Origin: Rhizobium sp. ZPR4
GTDB lineage: Bacteria; Pseudomonadota; Alphaproteobacteria; Rhizobiales; Rhizobiaceae
DNA: 64,000 nucleotides
Reading direction: 5' to 3'
Assembly: GCF_040215725.1 (NCBI RefSeq)
Contig: NZ_CP157968.1
Span: 62,001-126,000 of the forward strand
Each line of letters starts with the position of its first letter. Within the stretch, counting starts at the first letter, position 1. Positions 1 through 8,856 of this stretch are shown here, in pieces. The notes below the pieces were generated by a model that saw only the letters and a list, made by a program, of their open reading frames with translations, ran no database searches and had not been told where the DNA came from. Position numbers and translations under genes: made by a program.

Positions 1-25
1 TTGGCAGGCTGTCCCTTCATCGCAT

Positions 26-1051
26 TTAAGGCGGCGGCGCGATGGAAGCGCGAAGGATCAGCTGGCACTCCATCTTCAGCCTTACTGGCGGCTTCTTCGG
101 CTGCATCACCTTTTCCAGAAGCTCGGCGACCGCCCAACGGCCCATATCCTCGTGCGGCAGCTTCAATGTTGTGAGCGGCGGCAGGATTTTTCGGGCGAGG
201 CTTTCATCGTCAAAACCGATGACGGAAATATCGTCGGGAATCCTCAATCCGCGCAACCTAATCGCATCATAAGCGCCCATTGCCACACGGTCGGAAAAGC
301 AGAAAACCGCCGTCGGTGGCAATGGCAGATCGAGGAGCTGCAGCATCTTTTCCCGCCCGAGATCGAGCGACCAGGCTTCCGAAAGGATCAGCTCCGGATC
401 GACGGCAATATCATAGGTCGTCAGCGCCTGGCGATAACCGCTTAGACGATCGCGCGCCGCTTCAAGCCGTTGCCTGCCGGCGTCGATCATCGCGATGCGA
501 CGATGGCCGGCCTTGATCAAGGCTTCCGTTGCCGCGTAACCGCCGGCATGATCGCCGGGAATGATCGAGGAGAACTCGGCTCGCTGCTGGTGGCAGTTCA
601 GAAGGACGGCTGGGTAGTTGCCGAGCTTGGAGGGCAGCACCGGCGCCAGCTGGGTGATCAGCGTGGCATAGATTACGCCAACGATCTGGCGCCGTCCGAG
701 ATAGTCGAGAATGGATTCCGCGAATTCGACCTGTCCGCCCGTAACGACGGTGAGCGCCGCCAGGCCCTGCTCTTCCGCTGCGCTTCGAACACCTTCGATC
801 AGCGGCGCGGCATGCTGCGAGGCCATGAGATCGTCGATCAGGAGAACGATGATGCCGCTGATCGGGTCATTGGCCGGCACGGTCTTCTGGTAGCCAAGTT
901 CCTCGGCGACCGCCAGCACACGCTCGCGCACCTTCTCCGAAACCCTCTTGCCGGGTGCCTCGTTCAGCACCAGCGAAACCGTCGCATGCGAAACGCCGAC
1001 CTGCGAGGCGATATCGGACATGGTCGGTCGTTTCGTCGTTTTGTCGTTCAC
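26..1051 (-). CDS. LacI-family transcriptional regulator
   Basis: DNA-binding repressor, 341 aa, with the usual LacI layout: an N-terminal helix-turn-helix (about residues 10-31, TMSDIASQVGVSHATVSLVL) and hinge, then a periplasmic-binding-protein-like sugar-sensing domain to the end. The length is normal for the family. The start is a GTG at 1051 with GAGAAAGAA upstream; the in-frame ATG ten codons later (1021) has no ribosome-binding site and would cut into the helix-turn-helix. It is divergent from the family 2 glycosidase gene at 1208, and the intergenic region holds an 18-bp near-palindrome with a central CG, typical of LacI operators. It most likely represses the glycosidase gene and perhaps the sugar importer beyond it. 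The effector sugar is unknown. Confidence 0.93.
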   Translation of the reverse strand: MNDKTTKRPTMSDIASQVGVSHATVSLVLNEAPGKRVSEKVRERVLAVAEELGYQKTVPANDPISGIIVLLIDDLMASQHAAPLIEGVRSAAEEQGLAALTVVTGGQVEFAESILDYLGRRQIVGVIYATLITQLAPVLPSKLGNYPAVLLNCHQQRAEFSSIIPGDHAGGYAATEALIKAGHRRIAMIDAGRQRLEAARDRLSGYRQALTTYDIAVDPELILSEAWSLDLGREKMLQLLDLPLPPTAVFCFSDRVAMGAYDAIRLRGLRIPDDISVIGFDDESLARKILPPLTTLKLPHEDMGRWAVAELLEKVMQPKKPPVRLKMECQLILRASIAPPP

Positions 1052-1144
1052 TCAGTTTCTTTCTCGGACTCAAGGGCAGTCTGCACGCACGTTAGAAAAT
1101 CTGACGGACAATGTGAAGCTGCGGCCCTTGCGGAAGTTAAGTTT

Positions 1145-1162
1145 ATAAGTTACGAAACTTAT
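1145..1162. promoter_or_regulatory. Candidate LacI-family operator between regulator and glycosidase genes
   Basis: ATAAGTTACGAAACTTAT is an 18-bp palindrome matching its own reverse complement at 16 of 18 positions, with the central CG usual for LacI-family sites. Extra half-sites flank it: TAAGTTT at 1138-1144 and GTAACTTAT at 1165-1173. It lies 46 bp before the glycosidase start codon and 94 bp before the divergent regulator start. The site is seen directly; binding is inferred. Confidence 0.6.
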
Positions 1163-1207
1163 CTGTAACTTATTTTGTGACTTAATCCAACCAGAAAGCT
1201 CGCGGCT

Positions 1208-3949
1208 ATGACCATCGCCTCCGGCCGTTTCGCCGACACTCATTGCGCGCCGCGTACGCGCCTGTCTCTCGACGGAGCCTGGGACTTCCAGCTGGAAGGC
1301 CAAACGCCAACGACGATTGCCGTGCCCGCCCCCTGGCAGGCCCATTTTCCGGATCTGCGGGCCGCGGCTGGCGTGGCAACCTATTCCCGCGGCTTCACCG
1401 TGCCGCAGGAGTGGCTCGGTCGTCAGGTCATCTTGCATTTTGGTGCGGTGAACTATTTCGCCGAAGTCGCGGTCAACGGCCGCGCTCTCGGTTCTCACGA
1501 AGGCGGCTATCTGCCGTTTGAATTTGTCATCCCCGGCGATCTGCTTGCGGGCGAATTGCGTCTGGATGTGAAGGTTACGCTGCCGAGCGCCGATGCCCGG
1601 GCTTTCCCGGATTTTCCGTTCGACGAGATCCCGCACGGCAAGCAGAGCTGGTACGGAATGCTGGGTGGCATCTGGCAATCGGTCTGGCTGGAATGCCGCT
1701 GCGAGGCGCATATCACCCACCAGGCCATCCGCGCCGATCTCGCAACGGGGGATGTCGTCATCGATGTCGAGCTGGCAGCAGCTTTTACCGGCGCCTTGAA
1801 GATCACGCTTCTCGATCGCAACGGTGCGGTCACAGCTTCGGCCGAAGTTGCGCTCGATGACGAGGCACGGGCTTCGGCCACGCTCAAAGTCGCCAAAGTG
1901 GAGGCGTGGTCGCTTGATGATCCCGCGCTCTATCGGGCTGTTGCCGAGCTATCCGAGAGCGGCACCGTTCTCGATGCCGCCGAGCAGAATTTCGGCTTTC
2001 GCACCTTCGAGGCAAGGGATGGAAGGTTCTTCCTGAACGGCGAGCCCTTCTACATGCGCGGCGCGCTGGATCAGGATTATTATCCCGAGGGCATCTATAC
2101 GCCGCCGTCGCTGGAGTTCCTGGAGGATCAGGCACGCAAGGCAAAGGAGCTCGGCCTCAATCTCCTGCGCTGCCATATCAAGGTTCCCGATCCGCGCTAT
2201 TACGATGTGGCGGACCGGTTCGGCCTGCTGGTCTGGACGGAAATCCCGAACATTCAGACCTTCACCGAAAAATCGGCGAAGCGCCTGCTCGATACGATGG
2301 AAGGAATCCTGCGCCGCGACGGCAACCATCCCTCCATCGTGATCTGGACCATCATCAACGAGGATTGGGGAACGCGCCTCGTCGAAAGCGCCGATCAGCG
2401 AGCCTGGTTGGAAAACGCCTATCACTGGCTGAAGGAGAAGGACCCGACGCGACTGGTCGTGGACAATTCCGCCTGCATTCCGAACTTCCATGTCGTCTCC
2501 GACATAGACGACTTCCACTACTACGCCTCAGTCCCGGAAATGGCGCGCGAGTGGACCGACTGGGTATCGGCTTTCGCGGGGAGGCCTGAGTGGTCCTATT
2601 CGCCGAACGGCGATGCGAAACGGCGCGGCGACGAGCCGCTCGTCGTCTCCGAGTTCGGCGTCTGGGGTCTGCCGCATCCGGAAAAGCTCAAGCAGGACGG
2701 CAAGGAACCGTTCTGGTTCATCAATGGCCTGGAGTGGGAGAGCGACGGCGCGACCTATCCGCACGGCGTCGAACAGCGCTTCCGCACCTATCAGTTCGAT
2801 AAGGTCTTTCCGTCCTTCGGCTCCTTCATCGAGGACACGCAGTGGCATCAGTTCAATGCCCTCAAATTCGAAATCGAAGAGATGCGCCGCCATGCCTCGA
2901 TCCAGGGCTATGTCATCACCGAGCTGACCGATTTGCATTGGGAAGCCAACGGCCTGATGGACATGCAGCGCAATACGCGTGCCTATCACAACCGCTTTCA
3001 CGAGATTAATACCGATGTCGTCATCATCCCGCGCATGCAGCATTATGCTGTGTGGGCAGGCGATACCGCCAATGTCGAGCTCGAAATCTCGACCGGCGGC
3101 AAGGCGCTCCCCGCGGCCGAGCTGAGCTGGAACGTCGATGGTACGATTGCCGGAAGGATGGCGATCCCGGCGGTGAACGCGACATCGGTACATCATCTGC
3201 CGGCACTTTCTCTGTCCTTTGAGCCGGCCATGGCCGGCAGACAGATCAGCATCCAGTTTACGATCACCGCCGGCGGCAAGGAGATTGCACGCAACAGCCT
3301 CGAGGTCAGTGTCTATCGCCGCCGCTCCAAGCCGGTCCTTTCCGTATTCTCGGCCGAACCAGAAATCGCGCAATATCTCACTGCGCTCGGCTACACGCTT
3401 GTCGAGGCCGGCAAGGCGGATGTACGGGTTGCGTCTTCCCTCAGCCAGGCCGATATCGACGCCATGGAGCATGGTGCCCATTATGTATCGCTCGCCGATG
3501 TGGCGCCGCTGCCGTTCGGCAATCTGCGCAACGACCAGCCGAACTGGAATTACCCGACCGGGGGCGATCGCGGGCAATCCATGCCGCAGATGCGCGTCAC
3601 CGAACGCAACGGCACCATCTGGAAGGGCAATTGGGTCACCGGCTTCAGCTGGGTGAAGCGTTCGGGGAAATTCGAACGCCTGCCGGGCGGCCCGCTGACC
3701 GATCTCTCCTTCGTTGGCGTCAATCCGAACCGCGTCATCACCGGTTTCCGGCCGGTCCATTTCGACGGCCTGGTCCACGCAGGTACGATGGTGGGCTGGA
3801 TCCACAAGCCATGCGCAACCATTGCCGAGAGGCAGGTCGGCGCCGGTCATATCGTCGCCACGACCTTCGGCCTGATGCGCGAAACAGCTGGTGTCGATCC
3901 GGTAGCGGCAACCTTGCTTGATTGCATCATCGAGACGGCAGCCGGATAG
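1208..3949 (+). CDS. Glycoside hydrolase family 2 protein (beta-galactosidase/beta-glucuronidase-like)
   Basis: Retaining glycosidase, 913 aa, probably cytoplasmic because no signal peptide is visible. The N-terminal 190 residues form the jelly-roll sugar-binding domain, followed by an Ig-like domain and the TIM barrel (about 290-590). The acid/base glutamate is in IINEDWG (about residue 384) and the nucleophile in VVSEFGVWG (about 481). After the barrel there are about 300 further residues: an Ig-like stretch and a C-terminal part (about 705-913) I do not recognise. Exact activity cannot be told; galactoside, glucuronide or mannoside are all possible. It stands between the divergent LacI gene and a CUT1 importer on the same strand, so it probably cleaves the imported oligosaccharide. 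Confidence 0.9.
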   Translation: MTIASGRFADTHCAPRTRLSLDGAWDFQLEGQTPTTIAVPAPWQAHFPDLRAAAGVATYSRGFTVPQEWLGRQVILHFGAVNYFAEVAVNGRALGSHEGGYLPFEFVIPGDLLAGELRLDVKVTLPSADARAFPDFPFDEIPHGKQSWYGMLGGIWQSVWLECRCEAHITHQAIRADLATGDVVIDVELAAAFTGALKITLLDRNGAVTASAEVALDDEARASATLKVAKVEAWSLDDPALYRAVAELSESGTVLDAAEQNFGFRTFEARDGRFFLNGEPFYMRGALDQDYYPEGIYTPPSLEFLEDQARKAKELGLNLLRCHIKVPDPRYYDVADRFGLLVWTEIPNIQTFTEKSAKRLLDTMEGILRRDGNHPSIVIWTIINEDWGTRLVESADQRAWLENAYHWLKEKDPTRLVVDNSACIPNFHVVSDIDDFHYYASVPEMAREWTDWVSAFAGRPEWSYSPNGDAKRRGDEPLVVSEFGVWGLPHPEKLKQDGKEPFWFINGLEWESDGATYPHGVEQRFRTYQFDKVFPSFGSFIEDTQWHQFNALKFEIEEMRRHASIQGYVITELTDLHWEANGLMDMQRNTRAYHNRFHEINTDVVIIPRMQHYAVWAGDTANVELEISTGGKALPAAELSWNVDGTIAGRMAIPAVNATSVHHLPALSLSFEPAMAGRQISIQFTITAGGKEIARNSLEVSVYRRRSKPVLSVFSAEPEIAQYLTALGYTLVEAGKADVRVASSLSQADIDAMEHGAHYVSLADVAPLPFGNLRNDQPNWNYPTGGDRGQSMPQMRVTERNGTIWKGNWVTGFSWVKRSGKFERLPGGPLTDLSFVGVNPNRVITGFRPVHFDGLVHAGTMVGWIHKPCATIAERQVGAGHIVATTFGLMRETAGVDPVAATLLDCIIETAAG

Positions 3950-3995
3950 CCGGCCCCAAAATCTCACCGCCGCATATGACCGGGAGGAGGTTGAA

Positions 3996-4160
3996 GTGGC
4001 CCAGACAGATGCAGCTTTGAGCATCCGCAATGTCTCCAAGAGCTTTGGAGAAATTGATGTGCTCAGCAACACCTCGCTCGGCATAGGCAGCGGCGCGATA
4101 GCGACGAGTACTGGCGGCAACGGATATCACGCGGCTCGCCAGCTGCGGCACAGGGCATAG
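3996..4160 (+). pseudogene. Remnant of an MsmK/UgpC-type sugar ABC ATPase (N-terminal stub)
   Basis: A GTG at 3996 preceded by GGGAGGAGG opens a frame that begins like a sugar-import ATPase (ALSIRNVSKSFGEIDVLSNTSL, about 28 residues) and then continues into unrelated sequence up to a stop at 4160. Walker A, Q-loop, signature and Walker B are all absent, so it cannot be an ATPase. Compare the intact paralogue at 28431, which begins [21 protein letters not shown]. The good ribosome-binding site suggests that a complete gene once stood between the glycosidase and the binding-protein gene and lost everything after its first strand and loop. Confidence 0.65.
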
Positions 4161-4216
4161 GGACCACCCGCAAAGGGCGGCCCGGGAGGAAAACAGAACA
4201 GCCTGGAGGAGAAAGA

Positions 4217-5476
4217 ATGCGTAACCTGTTGAGAACATCAATTGCTGCGTTAGCCCTCATGACTGCCTTTCCGGCATTCGCAGTCGAAAATGTCGTCTGG
4301 TGGGATTTTTTGTCCGGGGGCGATGGCGTGCGAATGAAGGCGCTGATCCAGCGCTTCAACGACGAGCATAAGGACAAGATCCAGATCACGGGCACGACGC
4401 TCGAATGGGGTATCCCCTATTACACCAAGCTGCAGACATCCGCCGCCGTCGGCCAGGGGCCTGATATCGCCACCTATCATCTGTCACGCCTAGCCGCCGC
4501 AGTTGCGGCCAAGACCGTCTCGCCGATCGATCCGAAAGAGCTCGATGCTGTCGGACTGAAAGACAGCGATTATCCACCGAACGCAATCGCCGCCTCGACG
4601 GTCGATAATGTGCGTTATGCCGTGCCCTTCGACGTCCATGGTGAAGTGCTCTACTACAACAAGAATGTGCTGAAGGAGCTCGGCGTGCTGGGCAAGGATG
4701 GCAAGCCGACCGGCATCGACACGCTGGAAGGCTGGCGCGCAGTTCTGACCAAAGCCAAGGATGCGGGCAAGAACGGCGTCGTCATCTCTTCGTCCAACGG
4801 CGATCTGCGCGATATCTACACCCTGTTCGGCCAGGAGGGCGGCCAACTGACCGCCGACGGCAAGTTCCTGCAGGGCGACAATTTCGACAAGATGGAAAAA
4901 GCCTACAACGAAGTCGCCGATTGGGTGAAGCAAGGCTGGGCGCAGCCTTATATCGACACCGAGACCATCACCCCCACTTTTCTCGCCGGACAATCCGCGT
5001 TCTTCCTGAACGGCAATTGGGAACTGCCGACCATGGAAACCGAAGTCGCCAAGGGTAACGGTTTCGATTATGGCATGGTCAACATTCCGGCCTGGATGGG
5101 CAAGCCCGCCAACTGGTCGGACTCGCACTCCTTCGTGATCCCCAACAATGTCGGCGTCACCATGACGCCGGAAAAACGCGCTGCGGTTCTCGAGGTCATC
5201 CGGTGGATGAACGTGAATTCGCTGGAATGGGCTGCTGCCGGCCACATCCCGGCCTATCTGCCGGTCAGCACCTCGGCCGCCTACAAGGCACTCAAGCCGC
5301 AGGCGGACTACGCAGCCATGGCGCTCAACGCCTTCTACATGCCGAAGACGCCACTGACGGGCGCGGCCTCGAAGTTCGACGACGATTGGCAGAACATGAC
5401 GTCCGGGCCGCTCAATGGCGACGGCGATGTGAAGGAAACGCTCGAGAAGTTTCGCGATCACATGAACTCTCAGTGA
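4217..5476 (+). CDS. CUT1-type sugar ABC importer, periplasmic binding protein
   Basis: Family 1 extracellular solute-binding protein, 419 aa, with a signal peptide ending about residue 22 (AFPAFA before VENVVWWDF). The opening VVWWDFLSGGDGVRMKALIQRFN is typical of the maltose/oligosaccharide-binding group. The start at 4217 has GGAGGAGAAAG upstream. It delivers a sugar to the two permeases that follow at 5542 and 6432. A strong hairpin separates it from the first permease, an arrangement often used to keep binding-protein mRNA in excess. Substrate is unknown, but the neighbouring family 2 glycosidase points to a beta-linked oligosaccharide or glycoside. Confidence 0.93.
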   Translation: MRNLLRTSIAALALMTAFPAFAVENVVWWDFLSGGDGVRMKALIQRFNDEHKDKIQITGTTLEWGIPYYTKLQTSAAVGQGPDIATYHLSRLAAAVAAKTVSPIDPKELDAVGLKDSDYPPNAIAASTVDNVRYAVPFDVHGEVLYYNKNVLKELGVLGKDGKPTGIDTLEGWRAVLTKAKDAGKNGVVISSSNGDLRDIYTLFGQEGGQLTADGKFLQGDNFDKMEKAYNEVADWVKQGWAQPYIDTETITPTFLAGQSAFFLNGNWELPTMETEVAKGNGFDYGMVNIPAWMGKPANWSDSHSFVIPNNVGVTMTPEKRAAVLEVIRWMNVNSLEWAAAGHIPAYLPVSTSAAYKALKPQADYAAMALNAFYMPKTPLTGAASKFDDDWQNMTSGPLNGDGDVKETLEKFRDHMNSQ

Positions 5477-5489
5477 TGTTTTCTTCAAC

Positions 5490-5519
5490 AGCTCCGGGGC
5501 TCCTCCCTGCCCCGGAGCT
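5490..5519 (+). promoter_or_regulatory. Intercistronic hairpin between binding protein and permease genes
   Basis: A perfect 11-bp stem (AGCTCCGGGGC / GCCCCGGAGCT) with an 8-nt loop lies 14 bp after the binding-protein stop codon. No run of T follows, so it looks more like an mRNA-stabilising or partly attenuating hairpin than a full terminator. It would favour the upstream transcript over the permeases. Confidence 0.7.
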
Positions 5520-5541
5520 GCATTAACGAGAGAGGTGATGG

Positions 5542-6435
5542 ATGGCCGCCGTCAGCAACAGGAAACAGGATAATGCGGTTGCGGCGCTGCTGGTCGCACC
5601 GGCGGTCATCGCGTTTCTGGTGATATTTGCCTACCCGACATGGCGGATGGTGGCGATGAGCCTGACCAATGCGCCGCTGATCGGACCGGGCGAATGGGTT
5701 GGCCTCGACAATTATGCACGCCAGCTCTCCTCACCCCAATTTCAAAAGGCGCTTTTAAACACGCTCTACTTCATCGCCCTGACCGTCGTCCCCGGCACGT
5801 TTCTCGCGCTGTTCATTGCCATGGGCATCAATCGCCTGAGCGGGCGCATACAGATGCTGGTTCTCGCCTGCTTTTTCCTGCCCTCGATCCTGCCGGTGTC
5901 GGTGGTGACCCAGATCTGGACCTGGATTGCAAACATGCAATACGGTGTCATCCAGAATGTCGTCGGACTGTTTACCGGCGGGCGGCCGCTCCCGGTCTTG
6001 CGTTCGCCAACCTATTTCATGCCATCAGTTGCAGTGATCACAATCTGGTGGACCATCGGCTTCAACATCCTGCTGTTCCTTGCGGCGCTGCGCAGCATCT
6101 CGCCTGACGTCTACGAGGCGGCCGCGCTCGACAATGCCAACCGCTGGCGAGTATTTTCGAGAATAACCTGGCCGCTGATCTGGCCGGTCACGGCGCTGGT
6201 TCTGACACTGCAGCTGATTGCGCAGTTCAAGATCTTCGCGCAGCCCTATCTACTCGGCTATTTCGCCCACACGCCGGCGGACGCGCAGACCGTTGTCATG
6301 ACCGTCATCTACGATCTGGCCTTCAAGCAGAACAAGGGTGGCGAGGGTGCAGCCGTCGCCACCATCCTGTTCGTCATCATTCTCATTGCCTCCGTCCTCC
6401 AATACCAGTTCCTGCGCGCGCGAGGCGAAAAATGA
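5542..6435 (+). CDS. CUT1-type sugar ABC importer, permease (MalF-like)
   Basis: Inner-membrane permease, 297 aa, with about six hydrophobic segments; the first (about residues 15-33) follows a short basic N-terminus. The EAA loop that docks the ATPase is visible as DVYEAAALDNANRWRVF followed by the ITWPLIWP segment (about residues 188-213). It pairs with the permease at 6432, whose ATG overlaps its stop by 4 bp. The start at 5542 has GAGAGGTGA before it. No ATPase gene follows, so the ATPase must come from elsewhere, possibly 28431. Confidence 0.93.
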   Translation: MAAVSNRKQDNAVAALLVAPAVIAFLVIFAYPTWRMVAMSLTNAPLIGPGEWVGLDNYARQLSSPQFQKALLNTLYFIALTVVPGTFLALFIAMGINRLSGRIQMLVLACFFLPSILPVSVVTQIWTWIANMQYGVIQNVVGLFTGGRPLPVLRSPTYFMPSVAVITIWWTIGFNILLFLAALRSISPDVYEAAALDNANRWRVFSRITWPLIWPVTALVLTLQLIAQFKIFAQPYLLGYFAHTPADAQTVVMTVIYDLAFKQNKGGEGAAVATILFVIILIASVLQYQFLRARGEK

Positions 6436-7313
6436 GCATTCTGACAACAAGTACGCAGGTGGAGCCGAGCACGGTAAAGAGTCATGTTGCTTCAAGAAGC
6501 TGGAGTGGGCACGCATTGACCGCACTGACGGCGTTCGGGGCTCTTATCTGGTTCTTTCCGCTCTACTGGGCGGTCATGACATCGCTCAAATCCGACACGG
6601 AGGTGGTAAGCCGGGCGCCCGGGCTTTTCCCGAAGGCACCGACGCTCGAGCCTTATCGCTACGTGATCGAGCACTCGAGCATCGTGCAATGGTATATGAA
6701 CTCAGTCGGCACCTCGGCGATCATTGCGGTTCTGGTGCTTGCGATGAGCGTCGGCTGCGCCTATGCGCTCAGTCAAATCCAGTTTCCCGGCCACCGTGTG
6801 ATCTATGGGGCGCTTATCGCCTCGGTGATGGTGCCGGCGGAGGCGCTCATCATCAACCATTTCGTGCTGATGAACACCTTCGGGCTCATCAACAGCTGGG
6901 GCGGCATCGTGCTGCCGCAGCTCGTGGTGCCATCGGTCATCATCATCCTCAAACAATTCTTCGATCAGATTCCAAAAGAGTTCCGCGAGGCGGCGATGCT
7001 CGACAATGCCGGCCACCTGAGAACGCTCTGGAAGATATATGTGCCGATGAACTGGGGGGTGATCACTGCGCTCGGCATAACCACCTTTATCGCGGCATGG
7101 AACAATTTCCTGTGGCCATTCCTGGTCGCAACATCGGACAGCACGATCACCATTCCCGTCGGGATCACCCAGGTGAAGGATGTCTTCGGCGTGCGTTTTG
7201 CCAAGGATATGGCCGCCGCTGTCCTTGCCGGCCTTCCCGTCGCCATTCTCTACCTTGTCTTTCAGAAGCAGATCACGCGCGCCATCATGCTTTCGGCCGG
7301 AATAAAGGGATAG
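6432..7313 (+). CDS. CUT1-type sugar ABC importer, permease (MalG-like)
   Basis: Second permease of the importer, 293 aa. Six membrane segments start about residue 34 (LTALTAFGALIWFFPLYWAV). The EAA loop reads FREAAMLDNAGHLRTLW (about residues 182-198), and the C-terminus ends in the AIMLSAGIKG motif shared by MalG-type permeases. It is translationally coupled to the upstream permease by an ATGA overlap and is the last intact gene of this operon. Downstream on the other strand is only the stub of an RpiR regulator. Confidence 0.93.
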   Translation: MSILTTSTQVEPSTVKSHVASRSWSGHALTALTAFGALIWFFPLYWAVMTSLKSDTEVVSRAPGLFPKAPTLEPYRYVIEHSSIVQWYMNSVGTSAIIAVLVLAMSVGCAYALSQIQFPGHRVIYGALIASVMVPAEALIINHFVLMNTFGLINSWGGIVLPQLVVPSVIIILKQFFDQIPKEFREAAMLDNAGHLRTLWKIYVPMNWGVITALGITTFIAAWNNFLWPFLVATSDSTITIPVGITQVKDVFGVRFAKDMAAAVLAGLPVAILYLVFQKQITRAIMLSAGIKG

Positions 7314-7429
7314 CCTGCGCCATGGCGGAATGAGGTCGCTGGAAATCTTTCCGCTCGCCCGAGACATGCGATCACCTCGGAAACAAATGACAGCCTTTTC
7401 CCCGCTATGGGGTACCAGCACATCTAAAA

Positions 7430-7736
7430 TGGCATCACCATGGGATGCAAAAGAAGATCGGCGCGACAACGCCAAAACATGGTCGCGATAAACCTGCCTG
7501 AACTCGCGGAAGGATCTGTAGCCAAGTGCCTTGACCATGCGCGAGATGGAAGACGGCGCAATCCGGCAGTCTGCTGCCAGCGACGATGCGTTGCTGAAGG
7601 CGACCGCTTCCGGCCGCCTGAAACTGAGCTCCAGCATGTATTTGAGCGACTCCGGAAACTCTTTGGTCCGGGAGACGACAAACATCTTCAGCTCGGCAAT
7701 GTCTTTGGGCGCTACCAGGGCGCCGTCCTGCGCCAT
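7430..7736 (-). pseudogene. Truncated RpiR/MurR-family regulator (DNA-binding half only)
   Basis: Starts at an ATG at 7736 with GGGAGGAT just upstream and encodes about 100 residues of a normal RpiR N-terminal helix-turn-helix domain (DCRIAPSSISRMVKALGYRSFREF, about residues 57-79). After about residue 100 the reading frame runs antisense into the permease gene at 7313 and family resemblance ends. The SIS sugar-phosphate-binding domain, normally another 170 residues, is missing. The frame stays open to 6702, so a chimeric protein could be made, but the overlap with the permease argues for a gene cut off by deletion. Confidence 0.7.
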
Positions 7737-7928
7737 TCTATCCTCCCGTTCGAACAGCTATTACCGTCAATCGTTTGCATGCGCGCAGGCGAGGTCCTGT
7801 CGTCCGAACGCAGGAGCCGCTTCGGCCTCGCGTGTGGGTTGGATCAGACATTGACCATTCGTCCTTCATGCGTATTGGCCCGCGCTGCGTCCAATACGCA
7901 TCCCATTTCTCCTGCACATCACGCCGGC

Positions 7929-8834
7929 CTACTTCTTCCAGTATTTGTCGACATATTTCTGAATCTCGGTCCGCATGAAGCGGCCGGACGCATCGGCCCG
8001 GTCCTCCCAGCCGAAGACGCAGGCCGTGACGATCCCATCGAAGCCGACTTCTGCCAGCGAGGAGAAGAAGACGTCCCAGTTGATCTCACCCTGATGCATG
8101 TCCATGTGCTGGTGGATCGTGACCTTGGCACCCGGCGGATTGATGATGTAGCGAAGGCCCGACGACGCTTTGTGATTATAAGTGTCGGCCACATGCACGT
8201 GGGCGATCAGCGGCCCGGCATCGCGGATCATCTTCGCCATGTCGTCGCCAAAATAGAAGGTATGCGGGGCGCAATAGAGGAACTTGACGTTGTCCGAGCC
8301 GATCGTCCTCAACATGTCGATCGCCGGATGCAGGGTCTCGCACCAGTCCTCCGGGTGCGGTTCCATGTTGAGGGTCACGCCCTCTTTCTCGAAAACCGGC
8401 ACGAGCTCCTCGATGGAACGCCACCAGGCTGCTTCGCTGTGTTCGTGCGTGTAGTGACCGCCGCAGCAGTTGGAGCGATGACCGCGATCCGGCGAAGGGC
8501 CGCGCCCGAACTCGGAATTCATGGTATCGACGCCGAGCTCGACGGCAAGATGAATAGCTTCTTTCCAATAGGAAACCGCAGCCTGCCGCTCGTCTTCGTG
8601 CGGGCTTGCCCAGCGATACATCGGCAGTAGCGATGCGACTTTTACGCCATGATCCTGGAGCGCCTTCTTGAACTCCCTGATGCGCTCCTTGTGGGCGCGC
8701 GGCCGCACCCACCATGGAAGGAGGTCATCTCGCGGGGAGACCTCGATATAATCGTAGCCGAGCTCGGCGGCCTTGCGGCAAAGTTCGTTGAGCGGCAGAT
8801 GCCGATGCATGTGCGGATCGAGTGCGATCTTCAT
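7929..8834 (-). CDS. Sugar phosphate isomerase/epimerase family TIM-barrel protein
   Basis: Xylose-isomerase-like TIM barrel, 301 aa, last gene of the six-gene minus-strand operon 14558-7929. Likely metal ligands sit in NMEPHPEDW, YCAPHTFYFG and AHVHVADT, the usual strand ends of this fold. Such proteins act as isomerases, epimerases, dehydratases or eliminases on sugars and cyclitols. The ATG at 8834 has AAAAGGAGAAAACG before it; the longer open frame upstream overlaps the preceding gene and is not needed. Next to an inositol-dehydrogenase-like gene and a second barrel, it may act on the keto product of that enzyme. Substrate unknown. Confidence 0.88.
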   Translation of the reverse strand: MKIALDPHMHRHLPLNELCRKAAELGYDYIEVSPRDDLLPWWVRPRAHKERIREFKKALQDHGVKVASLLPMYRWASPHEDERQAAVSYWKEAIHLAVELGVDTMNSEFGRGPSPDRGHRSNCCGGHYTHEHSEAAWWRSIEELVPVFEKEGVTLNMEPHPEDWCETLHPAIDMLRTIGSDNVKFLYCAPHTFYFGDDMAKMIRDAGPLIAHVHVADTYNHKASSGLRYIINPPGAKVTIHQHMDMHQGEINWDVFFSSLAEVGFDGIVTACVFGWEDRADASGRFMRTEIQKYVDKYWKK

Positions 8835-8856
8835 CGTTTTCTCCTTTTGGATGTCG

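Noticed and set aside
2528..4120. 530-codon minus-strand frame opposite the glycosidase
   Set aside because: It is the antisense of a well-recognised family 2 glycosidase and lacks any family resemblance or ribosome-binding site.
6702..7430. Continuation of the RpiR frame as one 344-residue protein
   Set aside because: The second two thirds are antisense to the permease at 6432 and show no RpiR or SIS resemblance; only the first 100 residues are treated as gene remnant.
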